Of a DNA stretch of 64,000 nucleotides, positions 27,318 through 35,952 are shown one piece after another. The stretch's first letter is position 1. Each line of letters opens with the position of its first letter. The notes under the pieces were generated by a model. That model ran no database searches. It was not told the origin of the DNA and saw only the letters and a list, made by a program, of their open reading frames with translations. A program made the translations under genes and the position numbers. The DNA comes from an uncultured Draconibacterium sp. (GTDB lineage: Bacteria > Bacteroidota > Bacteroidia > Bacteroidales > Prolixibacteraceae). The stretch lies in NCBI RefSeq assembly GCF_963676815.1, contig NZ_OY781365.1, forward strand, positions 4,188,501 to 4,252,500, in the 5' to 3' direction.

Positions 27318-28871
27318 ATGAGAATTATAAAAATATTTTTATTACCAGCCATAATTATTTCGATTAGTCATCTAATATCAGCTCAGAATAAGTATTCGCC
27401 CAATGCAGAATCATTGGTAAATTATGCAGTTCCCGAATGGTATCAGGATGCTAAACTTGGTTATTGGGTGCATTGGGGACTATATTCCATTCCAGCCTAT
27501 GCAGGCGATCATGCAGCTGAATGGTATGGCCGTTGGATGTACGCAGTTGATGATGGCTCGGGAAATGAAAGTGGTGAAGGTTTTGAAAAACGGGGATTAA
27601 AAACCGCTGCCTACCACCGCGAAAGATACGGAGTTCCTGGTGAATTTGGTTACAAGGATTTTATTCCCATGTTCAAGGCTAACAAATTTGACGCTGATGA
27701 GTGGGCAAATCTTTTTGCAGATGGAGGAGCAAAATTCTTCACTATGATGGGTATGCACCACGATAATTATTGTTTATGGGATTCGGAGAATAATCCCATG
27801 AATTCTGTTAAAACTGGGCCCAAAAGAGATTTTGTTCGAGAGATGGAAAGAGCTGTCCGAAAAAAGGGATTGAAATTTGGAGTTTCTAACCATTCAGCCT
27901 GGAATGAAGCCTTCTTTGATTTTAACCATGTAAATAATTTCGATGCAAAAAATCCGGACACACATGCTTTATATGGAAAAGGGAAGAATGATTTTGGAAG
28001 AGTAAAACGTTGGTGGGCCAGAACCATTGAATTAGCCGATAAATATCAGCCTGATTTATATTGGTTCGATTGGGGATGGAATCTGGAACCATTTACTATT
28101 CAAGACAGGATGGATTTTTGTGCCTGGTATTATAATAGAGCTATTGAGTGGGGAAGAGGAAAGTATTCGGCACCAGGTGTTGTTGTTAACTATAAAAATC
28201 GTGGTATCCTACCTGATGGTTCTGCTGTTTTGGATATGGAACGCGGAGGAATGAAAAAAATTAGAAAGCAAACATGGCAGAATGATACATCACTAGGATT
28301 AAAAAGCTGGTCATACGCACCCGGCGAAGAATACAGGTCGGCTAACCAGGTAATTGATATGTTGGTGGATATTGTTAGCAAGAATGGTGTATTGTTGTTG
28401 AATATTGGTCCCAAAGCTGATGGTTCTATTCCTGAAGTTGCAAAAAAAACAATTTTAGAAATAGGGCAGTGGCTAAAAATATATGGAGAGGCCATTTATG
28501 CTACACGTCCGTGGGAAATTTATGGAGAAGGGCCTACACAACCCGGGAGTAACATGCATGGCGACCAGGTGGAATATACATCCCGTGATATTCGTTTTAC
28601 CAGGAATAAAAATAATACATTCCTCTATATAACTGTTTTGGGAGTACCTGGCGAAAAACTAATTGTAAAATCATTAAAAAAAGGACAATTTGATACCGGT
28701 TCGATTACCTCAGTAAAATTATTGGGGCATAATAAGGAATTGCCGTGGACACAAACAATAAATGGTTTTGAAATGGAAATTCCTTCACAAGGTTTGAATG
28801 AAAAAGCAATTTCAATAAAATTATCATTTACAGGGAAAATTCCGGAAACTCAAATTGAATCCAGTAAATGA
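27318..28871 (+). CDS. GH29 alpha-L-fucosidase
   Basis: Retaining enzyme that removes alpha-L-fucose from glycan ends. 517 aa with a signal peptide ending near LISAQ and no lipobox, so periplasmic. The catalytic (beta/alpha)8 domain shows the GH29 start WYQDAKLGYWVHWGLYSIPAY, MMGMHHDNYCLWDS, and the nucleophile block DLYWFDWGWN (the Asp of WFDW). NGVLLLNIGPKADGSIPE closes the barrel; a beta-sandwich C-domain follows (about 410-510). Last gene of locus 2, with the two-hairpin terminator about 65 bases downstream. Confidence 0.93.
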   Translation: MRIIKIFLLPAIIISISHLISAQNKYSPNAESLVNYAVPEWYQDAKLGYWVHWGLYSIPAYAGDHAAEWYGRWMYAVDDGSGNESGEGFEKRGLKTAAYHRERYGVPGEFGYKDFIPMFKANKFDADEWANLFADGGAKFFTMMGMHHDNYCLWDSENNPMNSVKTGPKRDFVREMERAVRKKGLKFGVSNHSAWNEAFFDFNHVNNFDAKNPDTHALYGKGKNDFGRVKRWWARTIELADKYQPDLYWFDWGWNLEPFTIQDRMDFCAWYYNRAIEWGRGKYSAPGVVVNYKNRGILPDGSAVLDMERGGMKKIRKQTWQNDTSLGLKSWSYAPGEEYRSANQVIDMLVDIVSKNGVLLLNIGPKADGSIPEVAKKTILEIGQWLKIYGEAIYATRPWEIYGEGPTQPGSNMHGDQVEYTSRDIRFTRNKNNTFLYITVLGVPGEKLIVKSLKKGQFDTGSITSVKLLGHNKELPWTQTINGFEMEIPSQGLNEKAISIKLSFTGKIPETQIESSK

Positions 28872-28935
28872 TCTGATGTAAGATATTGTTTTAGAAAAAA
28901 TATAATTAAATGAACGGATAGGTGTTATTAGTTTA

Positions 28936-28997
28936 ATTTACAGTTCGCTGTAAATTTAGTTTAGTTAGTTAAGCCCGGTCATTGCACCGGGCTTTTT
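28936..28997 (+). terminator. Two-hairpin transcription terminator (copy 2)
   Basis: First hairpin ATTTACAG-TTCG-CTGTAAAT (28936-28955, with one more A-T pair outside), spacer TTAGTTTAGTTAGTT, then AAGCCCGGT-CATTGC-ACCGGGCTT (28971-28994) and a T run. It matches copy 1 at 13094-13159 in layout and most bases, but the first loop changes from AGAG to the stable TTCG tetraloop and the second stem changes while staying paired. It ends locus 2. Confidence 0.88.
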
Positions 28998-29151
28998 AAT
29001 CTATTTCCTGAAGAAAATTAATTCAGACTACTTGTATTTTGAACAGAAATACAGTTTGTTTTTTGAGAAAAAGACATTTTTTTAGTGAGAATTATTTGTT
29101 TTAAGAGTTAGTATTAAAGATATTTTTAAACTTCAAGTTCTAAAATCGCTG

Positions 29152-30277
29152 ATGAAACAGTTTTCAATATACTGCTTTATATTTTTCTTTTTTATTGCTT
29201 CTAATACAAGAGCAATAGAAAAACGTTATGTATTCAATAAATTAAGTAATGAAAATGGGTTAACTTATAATACAGTAAAAGATATTGCTCAGGAAGAGTC
29301 CGGGATTATCTGGTTTGCCACTAAACAAGGACTTAACAAGTACGATAGTTACAATATTGAATCTTATTATAAAGAAGACAATGTAGGGATTCCTTCGAAT
29401 TTTTTTACCTGTCTATTAATAACAAAGGATAACCACTTGTTTGCGGGGACCAATAAGGGACTGATTAAGTATAACCGTCGATTCAATAATTTTGAACCGC
29501 TTCTATTTAAAGGTAGCCCCATCAGAAAGATAAATTCACTCACGGAATCAAACTCAGGAACAATTCTAATAGGAACTAATCGAGGAATATTTTGTTATTA
29601 TCCAAATGAAGAAATGATTGTGAAGTTTGTCTCTCTTAAGGACAAACATATTACATCCATTGCTGAATACAACTTGGATGAATTCATTGTAACTTCAAAT
29701 TCAGGTTTATATTTTATTAATTCTGATGGAGTTTTGCTTGAGTATTACGATAAAAACAATACTCGTGATTTACCAACTCATCATTTTATGAAAGCTTATA
29801 TTGATAGTAAAAAAGATTGTTGGCTGGGTACCTATAACGATGGTTTGTATAAGTTTAATAGAAAAGAAAAAACATTTCAAAAAGAACTGCTTGCTGAAAT
29901 TGATCAAGCTGAAACCAAAGTTGTACGAGATATTGAAGAAGATTTAGATGGGAATTTATGGGTTTGTAGCGAGTTAGGTATTTTTATTCTTAACCTGGAA
30001 ACAAATGAATCTGTTAATATTCAACATTCTCTCGAAAAATCGGAATATCACCTAAACGATAATGCAACCTATTGCCTGTTTCATAGCCATGAAGATATTA
30101 TGTGGATTGGGACATATTTTGGAGGGGTAAATTATACTAACCTTAATAATTCAAAGGGCTTCTATAATATTTATCCAGGCGACAATGAAAATGAACTTCA
30201 TGGAAAAGCTGTGAACAAACTGTATAAAGATTCAAAAGGAATTTTATGGATTGCAACTGAAGATGGTGGTGTATGTA
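29152..30277 (+). pseudogene. Truncated hybrid two-component sensor (N-terminal propeller only)
   Basis: About 375 codons remain of what should be a ~1300-1400 aa hybrid two-component regulator. Present: a signal peptide (MKQFSIYCFIFFFFIASNTRA) and several two-component-regulator propeller repeats (NGLTYNTVKDIAQEESGIIWFAT, DSKKDCWLGTYNDGLYKFN, EEDLDGNLWVCSELGIFIL, DSKGILWIATEDGG). Missing: the rest of the propeller, Y_Y_Y domain, membrane segment, kinase, receiver and AraC-type output. The native frame ends at the IS21-family end near 30278; beyond that the open frame reads insertion-sequence DNA. It cannot signal and probably once controlled a neighbouring polysaccharide locus. Confidence 0.88.
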
Positions 30278-30370
30278 TGGAAAATCCGCTTAAACTGACC
30301 ACCCTTCTACGATTTAGAGAATGTAAATTAAACTCTGTCTATAAGTTTAAAACATTTAATATTGCAACTT

Positions 30371-31597
30371 ATGACAGACAAGAAGAAAGAATCACCTGAA
30401 TATATTGCGATGCGTGACTTAGCTTTAAGTCAATTACGCAGCGGAAAGTCATTAACAGGCGAAGGAGGTGTTTTTGCCCCCATTATCAAAGAGTTTTTAG
30501 AAAGTGCTTTATCGGCAGAGATGGAGAGTCATCTTGATGAAAAAGAACGAAGTACTGGCAACAAGCGCAATGGGAAAGGTTCCAAGACGTTAAAAACCTC
30601 TTCAGGGGAAATTAGCATTGAAACACCTCAGGACAGGCACAGCAATTTCGAACCTCAGATAGTTAAGAAGCGAGAAACCATATTAGCCGACAATATTGCC
30701 CCACAGATAATTGGGCTTTATGGAAGAGGTATGAGTTTACGAGATATCTCGGTTCATATTGAGGAAATATATGATGTAGAAGTATCGGCAGCCACTTTAA
30801 GTGAAATTACAGACAGGGTGATTCCACAGGTTAAGGAATGGCAAAACAGGCCCCTGGACGAAGTTTATCCGATTGTTTGGCTCGATGCAATGCATTACAA
30901 AGTAAGAGATGGGGGAAAAGTAGTTTCCCGTGCCGTTTATAATATTCTTGCCATTAACAAAGAAGGCCGCAAAGAGCTAATTGGCATGTACATCTCCGAA
31001 AGCGAAGGAGCCAACTTTTGGTTGTCGGTTTTAACCGATTTAAAGAACCGCGGGGTTAATGATGTCTTGATTGCCTGTACCGATAACCTGAAAGGGTTTT
31101 CAGAGGCTATTTTAAGTATCTTTCCTGAAACAGAGATTCAGAAATGTGTGATTCATCAAATCCGTAACTCATTGAAGTATGTGGCTTCAAAAGACCAGAA
31201 GCCGTTTATGAAAGATTTGAAAAAGGTTTATCAGTCACCAACCAAAAGCCAGGCCGAAACAGAACTGATAAATCTTGAGGAAATATGGGGCAAAAAATAT
31301 CCAATAGTAATACGTTCGTGGAATGAAAACTGGGATGAACTGACTACTTACTTTGATTATGACACCCACATTAGAAAACTAATTTACACGACTAACGCCG
31401 TTGAAGGTTTTCACCGTCAGGTAAGAAAAGTAACCAAAACAAAGGGTGCTTTCCCAACTGATATGGCTTTATTGAAACTGATTTATCTGGCTACAGAAAA
31501 TATCTCAAAAAAATGGACGCAACCGCTTCAGAATTGGGGGTTAACTATTCAACAGCTTTGTATAAAATTTGGAGACAGGATAAAACTTGAATTGTAA
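30371..31597 (+). CDS. IS256-family (mutator-type) transposase
   Basis: Moves the surrounding element. 408 aa from the ATG at 30371; an in-frame TTG nine bases upstream is less likely. Family features: the N-terminal block EFLESALSAEMESHLDEKER, the GMSLRDISVHIEEIYDVEVS segment, DDE-type residues in YPIVWLDAMHYKVR and VLIACTDNLKGF, the Cys/His block EIQKCVIHQIRNSLKYV, and the C-terminal YTTNAVEGFHRQVRKVTKT with the expected catalytic Glu. Full length and unbroken, so probably active. Confidence 0.94.
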   Translation: MTDKKKESPEYIAMRDLALSQLRSGKSLTGEGGVFAPIIKEFLESALSAEMESHLDEKERSTGNKRNGKGSKTLKTSSGEISIETPQDRHSNFEPQIVKKRETILADNIAPQIIGLYGRGMSLRDISVHIEEIYDVEVSAATLSEITDRVIPQVKEWQNRPLDEVYPIVWLDAMHYKVRDGGKVVSRAVYNILAINKEGRKELIGMYISESEGANFWLSVLTDLKNRGVNDVLIACTDNLKGFSEAILSIFPETEIQKCVIHQIRNSLKYVASKDQKPFMKDLKKVYQSPTKSQAETELINLEEIWGKKYPIVIRSWNENWDELTTYFDYDTHIRKLIYTTNAVEGFHRQVRKVTKTKGAFPTDMALLKLIYLATENISKKWTQPLQNWGLTIQQLCIKFGDRIKLEL

Positions 31598-31639
31598 TTA
31601 TCCAACTCAATAAAAACAAAAAAAGGCAGATTGCAGAAC

Positions 31640-31685
31640 CTGTCAAGGGTTTATAAACGGCTTCGTTCCTTGCCGCCCTTGACAG
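31640..31685 (+). terminator. Hairpin downstream of the IS256-family transposase
   Basis: CTGTCAAGGG (31640-31649) pairs perfectly with CCCTTGACAG (31676-31685); the loop contains a smaller CGGC/GCCG stem. It lies about 40 bases after the transposase stop, inside the element, and likely stops read-through or protects the message. Apart from this the 31598-31897 gap holds only insertion-sequence ends. Confidence 0.5.
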
Positions 31686-31897
31686 AACCTGAAATCTACC
31701 TCAAAAAGTTTTTACAAATTGGATGTGACTGAAAAAATAATTTAATTTGAAAAAGAGAAATCAATCAGACAGAGTTACATTTACATATCCACGATTTAAG
31801 TTGACCACCTGCGCCGGAGTAAATTGACCACCCCCGATTTTCCCAAAACGAAAAGAACATTTTCAGTGTTATTTTGAATCAAATTTAACAAAAATAA

Positions 31898-32632
31898 TTA
31901 CTCTTCTTTTTTACGTTTTCTTCTCATTGATTCACCTCTTAGTTCTATCCTGTTGGATTGATGGATTAACCGGTCGAGTATAGCATCGGCAATGGTTTTT
32001 TCTCCGATAACAGAATACCAGCCAGCAATAGGTATTTGTGAGGTTACAATCAAAGAACCTATATTTTGCCTGTCTTCAATAATCTCAAGCAAAGCAAGCC
32101 GGTTGGGGTTATCAAGCGGTTGCAGCCCAAAATCGTCGATAATAACCAGGTGTTGGCGCTCTATTTTAGCCAGTTCTTTCAGGTAAGAACCATCGGCTTT
32201 CGCCATTTTTAGTTTCGCAAACATTTTATTGGCATTAAAATACATCACCCTGTACCCCTCGATACAAGCCTGGTAGCCCAAAGCTGTTGCCAGGTAGCTT
32301 TTCCCTACACCGGTGCTTCCTGTAATCAGTATATTTTCACATTTTTCGATATAATCGCATTCTGCCAGCCGTAGAATACTGTTCCGGTCAATGTTCCTCA
32401 TTTCATCGTAAATAATGTTTTCGATTGATGCTTTGTAATGGAACCGGGCGTTTTTAATCCCCCTTTCAATCTTGCGGTTCTGTCGGTCGTCCCATTCGGC
32501 ATCAACCAGCATCGATACAAACTGATCTAAAGTGTAATCGTTTGTTTTGCCTGTTTCAATAGCAGTACGAAAAGCTCCATGCATTCCATAGAGCTTTATC
32601 TGCTTCATTTTCGTTAAAGTAGTTTCATTCAT
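31898..32632 (-). CDS. istB: IstB-like ATP-binding helper protein of IS21 family
   Basis: AAA+ ATPase that helps IstA choose and engage target DNA. 244 aa. Walker A ITGSTGVGKSYLATALG (about 104-120) and Walker B HLVIIDDFGLQPLD (about 161-174) are intact, with the usual IstB N-terminal helical part and an SQIPIAGWYSVIGEKTIADAI sensor region. Transcribed after istA on the minus strand with 12 bases between them. Looks complete. Confidence 0.94.
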   Translation of the reverse strand: MNETTLTKMKQIKLYGMHGAFRTAIETGKTNDYTLDQFVSMLVDAEWDDRQNRKIERGIKNARFHYKASIENIIYDEMRNIDRNSILRLAECDYIEKCENILITGSTGVGKSYLATALGYQACIEGYRVMYFNANKMFAKLKMAKADGSYLKELAKIERQHLVIIDDFGLQPLDNPNRLALLEIIEDRQNIGSLIVTSQIPIAGWYSVIGEKTIADAILDRLIHQSNRIELRGESMRRKRKKEE

Positions 32633-32644
32633 ATTAACCTGTTT

Positions 32645-34189
32645 TTAGTTGTAGTAATGTTTTCCCCTGATGTTTTGATGCTCGGGAAGTATTTGCTCAT
32701 TTTGCTCTTCTTCAATTGAATCCAGGCCGTTTTCGAGTATTCGCTGGATTATCCGGTAATTTGATATATCGTATTCGAGGGCACGCTTACAGGCATTGAT
32801 AAGCCGCTGTTTTCCTACTTTCTTTACAAAAGAAAGTACGCCCATACAGCTTTTGTAAGCCTGTTCGGGATGTTGTTTTTGTTCCAGTATCCTGCAAATC
32901 AGTTCTTCAACACTTGGGTCGATGGAAGTTGCCCAGTCGATAAAACGTTGTGGTGTCCAGTCGGTAACAAACTGGTGGGTGCTTGCCAGGTGCTGTTTTT
33001 CAGTTGTGTAGTGATAAGGCTTCAGGTTTCTTCGGTGAGATGCAATCCGGTTGTATTTGTAATAGATCTCAACACTGCTGCTTGTAAACAACAGCTTTAC
33101 TTTTTTACGGATATACTGAAACGGGACACTGTAGTAATGTTTGTCTTTGCCCAAAAGCACATGCCCGTTCATCATTACTGTTGCAAAAGATTGTTGTTTT
33201 ATCTCGAAACGGGTAACGGGAAGGGATGATAGTTTTTCCTGCTCATCTTCTTTAAACGACTGGTAACGCGAGTATGGCCGCCCGGTGAGTTTCTTGTTGT
33301 TGTGCTGCTTTAACAGTTCCCAAACACGGCAGTTCATGCTTTTAATGCTGGTAAACTCTTCTTGTTTTATAACGGGGTAAATACGTTGATAAAGTATTTT
33401 AACAGCTCCTTCGGCCAATGATTTATCGCGGGGTTTATAGGCCCTTGCCGGAAGTATGGTCGTTTCATAATGTTCGGCAAAATCCAGCAGTGTTTCATTT
33501 ATGGTGGGCTCGTAACGACTGCTTTTGGTTACTGCCGAACGCAGGTTGTCGGGTACTATGGCGGCAGGAACTCCCCGGAAGTAGTGCAGCGCATTTTCTA
33601 TTGATGCGATAAAATCTTCTTTTTTCTGACTTGGCGATACCTCGGCGTAAGTATATTGGCTGGCTCCGAGTATGGCCACAAAAAATTGTAGTTCTTGCAC
33701 TTCTCCTGTTTCGGGGTCAACGATTTCCAATGTCTTGCCGGCATAGTCCACAAACATCTTGTCGCCTGCCTTGTGTGTCATGTGCATCACCGGGTTAACC
33801 TTTTTACCCCAGCGTTTGTAATACTCGCAAAACTGCGAGCTTTTATACCCATCGGGATGTTTGGCAATGTACTGTTGCCACATTGTAAGCTTGGTTACCC
33901 CAACCTTTTTCAACTCACGTTCCATGTGCGGAAAGAACGCATACAGATCTTTCAGCTTGGGCGACAACTCGGGTTCTTTATTGCTGATAAACAGTGTTTC
34001 CAGTTCAACATCGCTTTTCTGCTTTATAGCCTCGGGTGACAGGTTTAGCATTTGGTACAACGCAATGTATTTTTTTACCGTATTGCGCGACAACGAAAGG
34101 TAGTTGCTGATAAATAACTTGCTTTTTCCCTGGCAGTGCAGTTGGATTACTTTTCTTACTTTACTCATGTTTATTAGTTTATTTGCCAT
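32645..34189 (-). CDS. istA: IstA-like transposase of IS21 family
   Basis: DDE transposase that cuts and joins the element. 514 aa. An N-terminal helix-turn-helix (about 15-45, SKLFISNYLSLSRNTVKKYI) is followed by the integrase core: MFVDYAGKTLEIVD (first Asp), AAIVPDNLRSAVT (second Asp) and RDKSLAEGAVKILYQRIY (Glu). A Mu-type C-terminal domain follows. The Met at codon 8 (34168) is an alternative start. Complete and apparently intact, although the left end of its element is split by another insertion. Confidence 0.94.
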   Translation of the reverse strand: MANKLINMSKVRKVIQLHCQGKSKLFISNYLSLSRNTVKKYIALYQMLNLSPEAIKQKSDVELETLFISNKEPELSPKLKDLYAFFPHMERELKKVGVTKLTMWQQYIAKHPDGYKSSQFCEYYKRWGKKVNPVMHMTHKAGDKMFVDYAGKTLEIVDPETGEVQELQFFVAILGASQYTYAEVSPSQKKEDFIASIENALHYFRGVPAAIVPDNLRSAVTKSSRYEPTINETLLDFAEHYETTILPARAYKPRDKSLAEGAVKILYQRIYPVIKQEEFTSIKSMNCRVWELLKQHNNKKLTGRPYSRYQSFKEDEQEKLSSLPVTRFEIKQQSFATVMMNGHVLLGKDKHYYSVPFQYIRKKVKLLFTSSSVEIYYKYNRIASHRRNLKPYHYTTEKQHLASTHQFVTDWTPQRFIDWATSIDPSVEELICRILEQKQHPEQAYKSCMGVLSFVKKVGKQRLINACKRALEYDISNYRIIQRILENGLDSIEEEQNEQILPEHQNIRGKHYYN

Positions 34190-34254
34190 ATCTCGTGCAT
34201 TTATTTGTACACGAAATTAGGCCTTCAAAAACATGAAAAAGTCTCTACGTTTCA

Positions 34255-34361
34255 GGTGGTCAATTTGCCCCGGAGAGGGGTGGTCAATTTCAATCGGAAT
34301 GAGGTGGTCAGTTTGCTCCGGAAAAGGCGGTCACTTTAGCCCGGAATCAGGTGGTCAGTTT
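34255..34361 (+). repeat. Five tandem ~24-bp repeats at the right end of the IS21-family element
   Basis: GGTGGTCAATTT-like cores start at 34255, 34279, 34303, 34326 (GGCGGTCACTTT) and 34350, spaced 23-24 bases, each followed by a CGGA-type tail. Three reverse-oriented copies mark the other end. They are best read as transposase-binding sites. Five copies on one side is a large number, and their two-turn spacing would place all of them on one face of the helix. Confidence 0.8.
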
Positions 34362-34416
34362 GGCCGGTTTTTCCAATTTATGCGCAGAAAATATTTTGTA
34401 CAAATATAATTGCAAA

Positions 34417-34462
34417 TTGCTATAAAAGCAATAAAAACATATATTTGTTGCTATTATAGAGA
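34417..34462 (+). promoter_or_regulatory. Promoter with paired IclR-type operators upstream of the first sulfatase gene
   Basis: Operator 1 TTGCTATAAAAGCAA (34417-34431) supplies a TTG at the expected -33 place. The -7 box TATATTTG (34440-34447) matches TAnnTTTG, and operator 2 begins at once (TTGCTATTATAGAGA, 34448-34462, right half degenerate). Operator starts are 31 bases apart. The same layout recurs before susC (36364-36410) and in part before the IclR gene (41341-41363). The sulfatase ATG follows 41 bases later. Confidence 0.72.
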
Positions 34463-34503
34463 TGATTGAAGATTTTATAACTTAATTCATAAAGTTTGTA
34501 ACA

Positions 34504-35952
34504 ATGAAAGGAATATTTGTATTTATTTTCTTAGGGTTGGTAATTAACCAATCTGGTTTTGCTTTGCCGTTGGGAACCATAAAAGGAGAAACGAGTGATA
34601 AACATCCAAATGTCGTCTTCTTTCTTGTAGACGATCTTGGATGGAAAGATGTCAGGGCGTATGGTAGTGATTATTATCAAACCCCAAATGTTGATGGCCT
34701 AGTTACTGATGGTGTAATGTTTGTAAATGCGTATTCATCATGTACAGTTTGTTCGCCATCAAGGGCTAGTATTATGACCGGGAAGTATCCGGCTAAATTA
34801 CACTGTACTGATTGGATAGAGGGCTGGAAATATCCCCATGCTAAGCTTAAAATTCCTGATTGGACCATGTATTTGGCTCCTGAAGAAGTTACAATGGCAG
34901 AAGCATTTAAAAAATCTGGATACGTAACTGGACATTTCGGTAAATGGCATTTAGGAGAGGATGAAAAATACTGGCCTGAGAATCATGGTTTTGATATAAA
35001 CGTGGGGGGATGGGCAAAAGGCTCTCCAAACAAAAGTAGAGATTTAGGTTCAAATGGCTATTTTCCCCCGTACGGTAATCCACGTCTATCTGATCCAGGG
35101 AAAGAAGAATACCTTACACAAAGACTCGCAAATGAAGCGTGTGAGTTTATTGATGCACATAAGGATAGCCCCTTTTTTCTGAACTTCTGGTTTTATAATG
35201 TACACACACCACTACAAGCTGAAGATGATAAGATCGAAAAGTATCAGGAATTAGTTGATTCTGCAAATTACCAAAAAAATCCTGTATATGCTGCTATGGT
35301 GGAACATATGGATGATGCAGTTGGGCAGGTAGTGCATAAGTTGAAAAATTTAGGATTATATGATAATACAATTATAATCTTTACTTCTGATAATGGTGGA
35401 TTAGTTGGAAATGGGAAGAAGAAGGTGACTAACAATTATCCCTTAAGGTCGGGTAAAGGGGACATTTATGAAGGAGGAGTCAGGGTTCCATTAATAATCC
35501 GTAGTCCGGGGATAACCCATGCTGGAGCGGTTGATTCGAATCTGGTTATCTCCACTGATTTTCTGCCTACTTTGATAGATTTAGCGCATTTGTCTAGTAC
35601 AAAGGAGGTAATAGCAGCTCTGGATGGAGTCTCTCTTCTGCCTATATTACAGAAGTCAGGTAAGAAACTTTCAAGGGATGAAATCTTTTGGCATTACCCT
35701 CATTATCACATTGAAGGAGCAACTCCTTATAGTGCAGTTCGCAAAGGAGATTGGAAGTTGATCCATATAATGGAATCAGATAATTATGAACTTTACAATT
35801 TGAAAGAAGACTTTGGTGAGGCCAATGATTTATCTAATCAGTATCCGGGAATACTTGAGAACTTGAAGCTGGACTTGATTAGGTGGAAAGTCAAAATGAA
35901 AGCACAAATGCCAATGCCAAACCCGGATTATGATCCAACAAAGCGTAAATAG
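34504..35952 (+). CDS. Exported sulfatase, S1 family (locus 3, first)
   Basis: Removes sulfate esters from a polysaccharide. 482 aa with signal peptide MKGIFVFIFLGLVINQSGFA. The sulfatase signature CSPSR (83-87) provides the Cys that is oxidised to formylglycine; metal-binding residues lie in FFLVDDLGWKDV (Asp pair about 43-44) and FTSDNGG (about 291-297); GHFGKWHLG is present. Its own promoter carries the two putative IclR operators, so it probably answers to the same signal as the SusC/SusD pair, though a 500-base gap separates them. Confidence 0.93.
   Translation: MKGIFVFIFLGLVINQSGFALPLGTIKGETSDKHPNVVFFLVDDLGWKDVRAYGSDYYQTPNVDGLVTDGVMFVNAYSSCTVCSPSRASIMTGKYPAKLHCTDWIEGWKYPHAKLKIPDWTMYLAPEEVTMAEAFKKSGYVTGHFGKWHLGEDEKYWPENHGFDINVGGWAKGSPNKSRDLGSNGYFPPYGNPRLSDPGKEEYLTQRLANEACEFIDAHKDSPFFLNFWFYNVHTPLQAEDDKIEKYQELVDSANYQKNPVYAAMVEHMDDAVGQVVHKLKNLGLYDNTIIIFTSDNGGLVGNGKKKVTNNYPLRSGKGDIYEGGVRVPLIIRSPGITHAGAVDSNLVISTDFLPTLIDLAHLSSTKEVIAALDGVSLLPILQKSGKKLSRDEIFWHYPHYHIEGATPYSAVRKGDWKLIHIMESDNYELYNLKEDFGEANDLSNQYPGILENLKLDLIRWKVKMKAQMPMPNPDYDPTKRK

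Larger units (their letters stand above)
30317..31790 (+). mobile_element. IS256-family insertion sequence with 8-bp target-site duplication
   Basis: 1474 bp. Terminal inverted repeats of about 24 bp: left GAGAATGTAAATTAAACTCT.. and right, read inward, GGATATGTAAATGTAACTCT.. with 19 of 24 matching. The target duplication ACGATTTA occurs at 30309-30316 and 31791-31798. It carries one transposase gene. It landed between the first and second left-end repeats of the IS21-family element, so it arrived later. Confidence 0.9.
30278..34375 (-). mobile_element. IS21-family element, interrupted by an IS256-family element
   Basis: Ends are inverted repeats: TGGAAAATCCGCTTAAACTG (from 30278) against TGGAAAAACCGGCCAAACTG read inward from 34375. 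Each end holds direct repeats of a GACCACC block: three at the left (30292, 31798, 31821) and five at the right (34255-34361), as expected for IS21 transposase-binding sites. It encodes IstB and IstA on the minus strand. Removing the inserted element and its duplicated 8 bases leaves 2616 bp, a normal IS21 size. No direct repeat flanks it, which fits a deletion of neighbouring DNA; exact ends are uncertain by a few bases. Confidence 0.82.

Noticed and set aside
29152..30399. Reading the 415-codon open frame as a complete short propeller protein
   Set aside because: The last ~40 codons are IS21 and IS256 end DNA (GACCACC repeat, then the IS256 inverted repeat). The native part stops near 30277 and lacks every downstream sensor domain.
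34255..34361. Regularly spaced repeats that look like a small CRISPR array
   Set aside because: Units are directly adjacent without unique spacers of constant length, vary in sequence, sit at an IS21 end beside istA, and have reverse copies at the other end. They are transposase-binding repeats.
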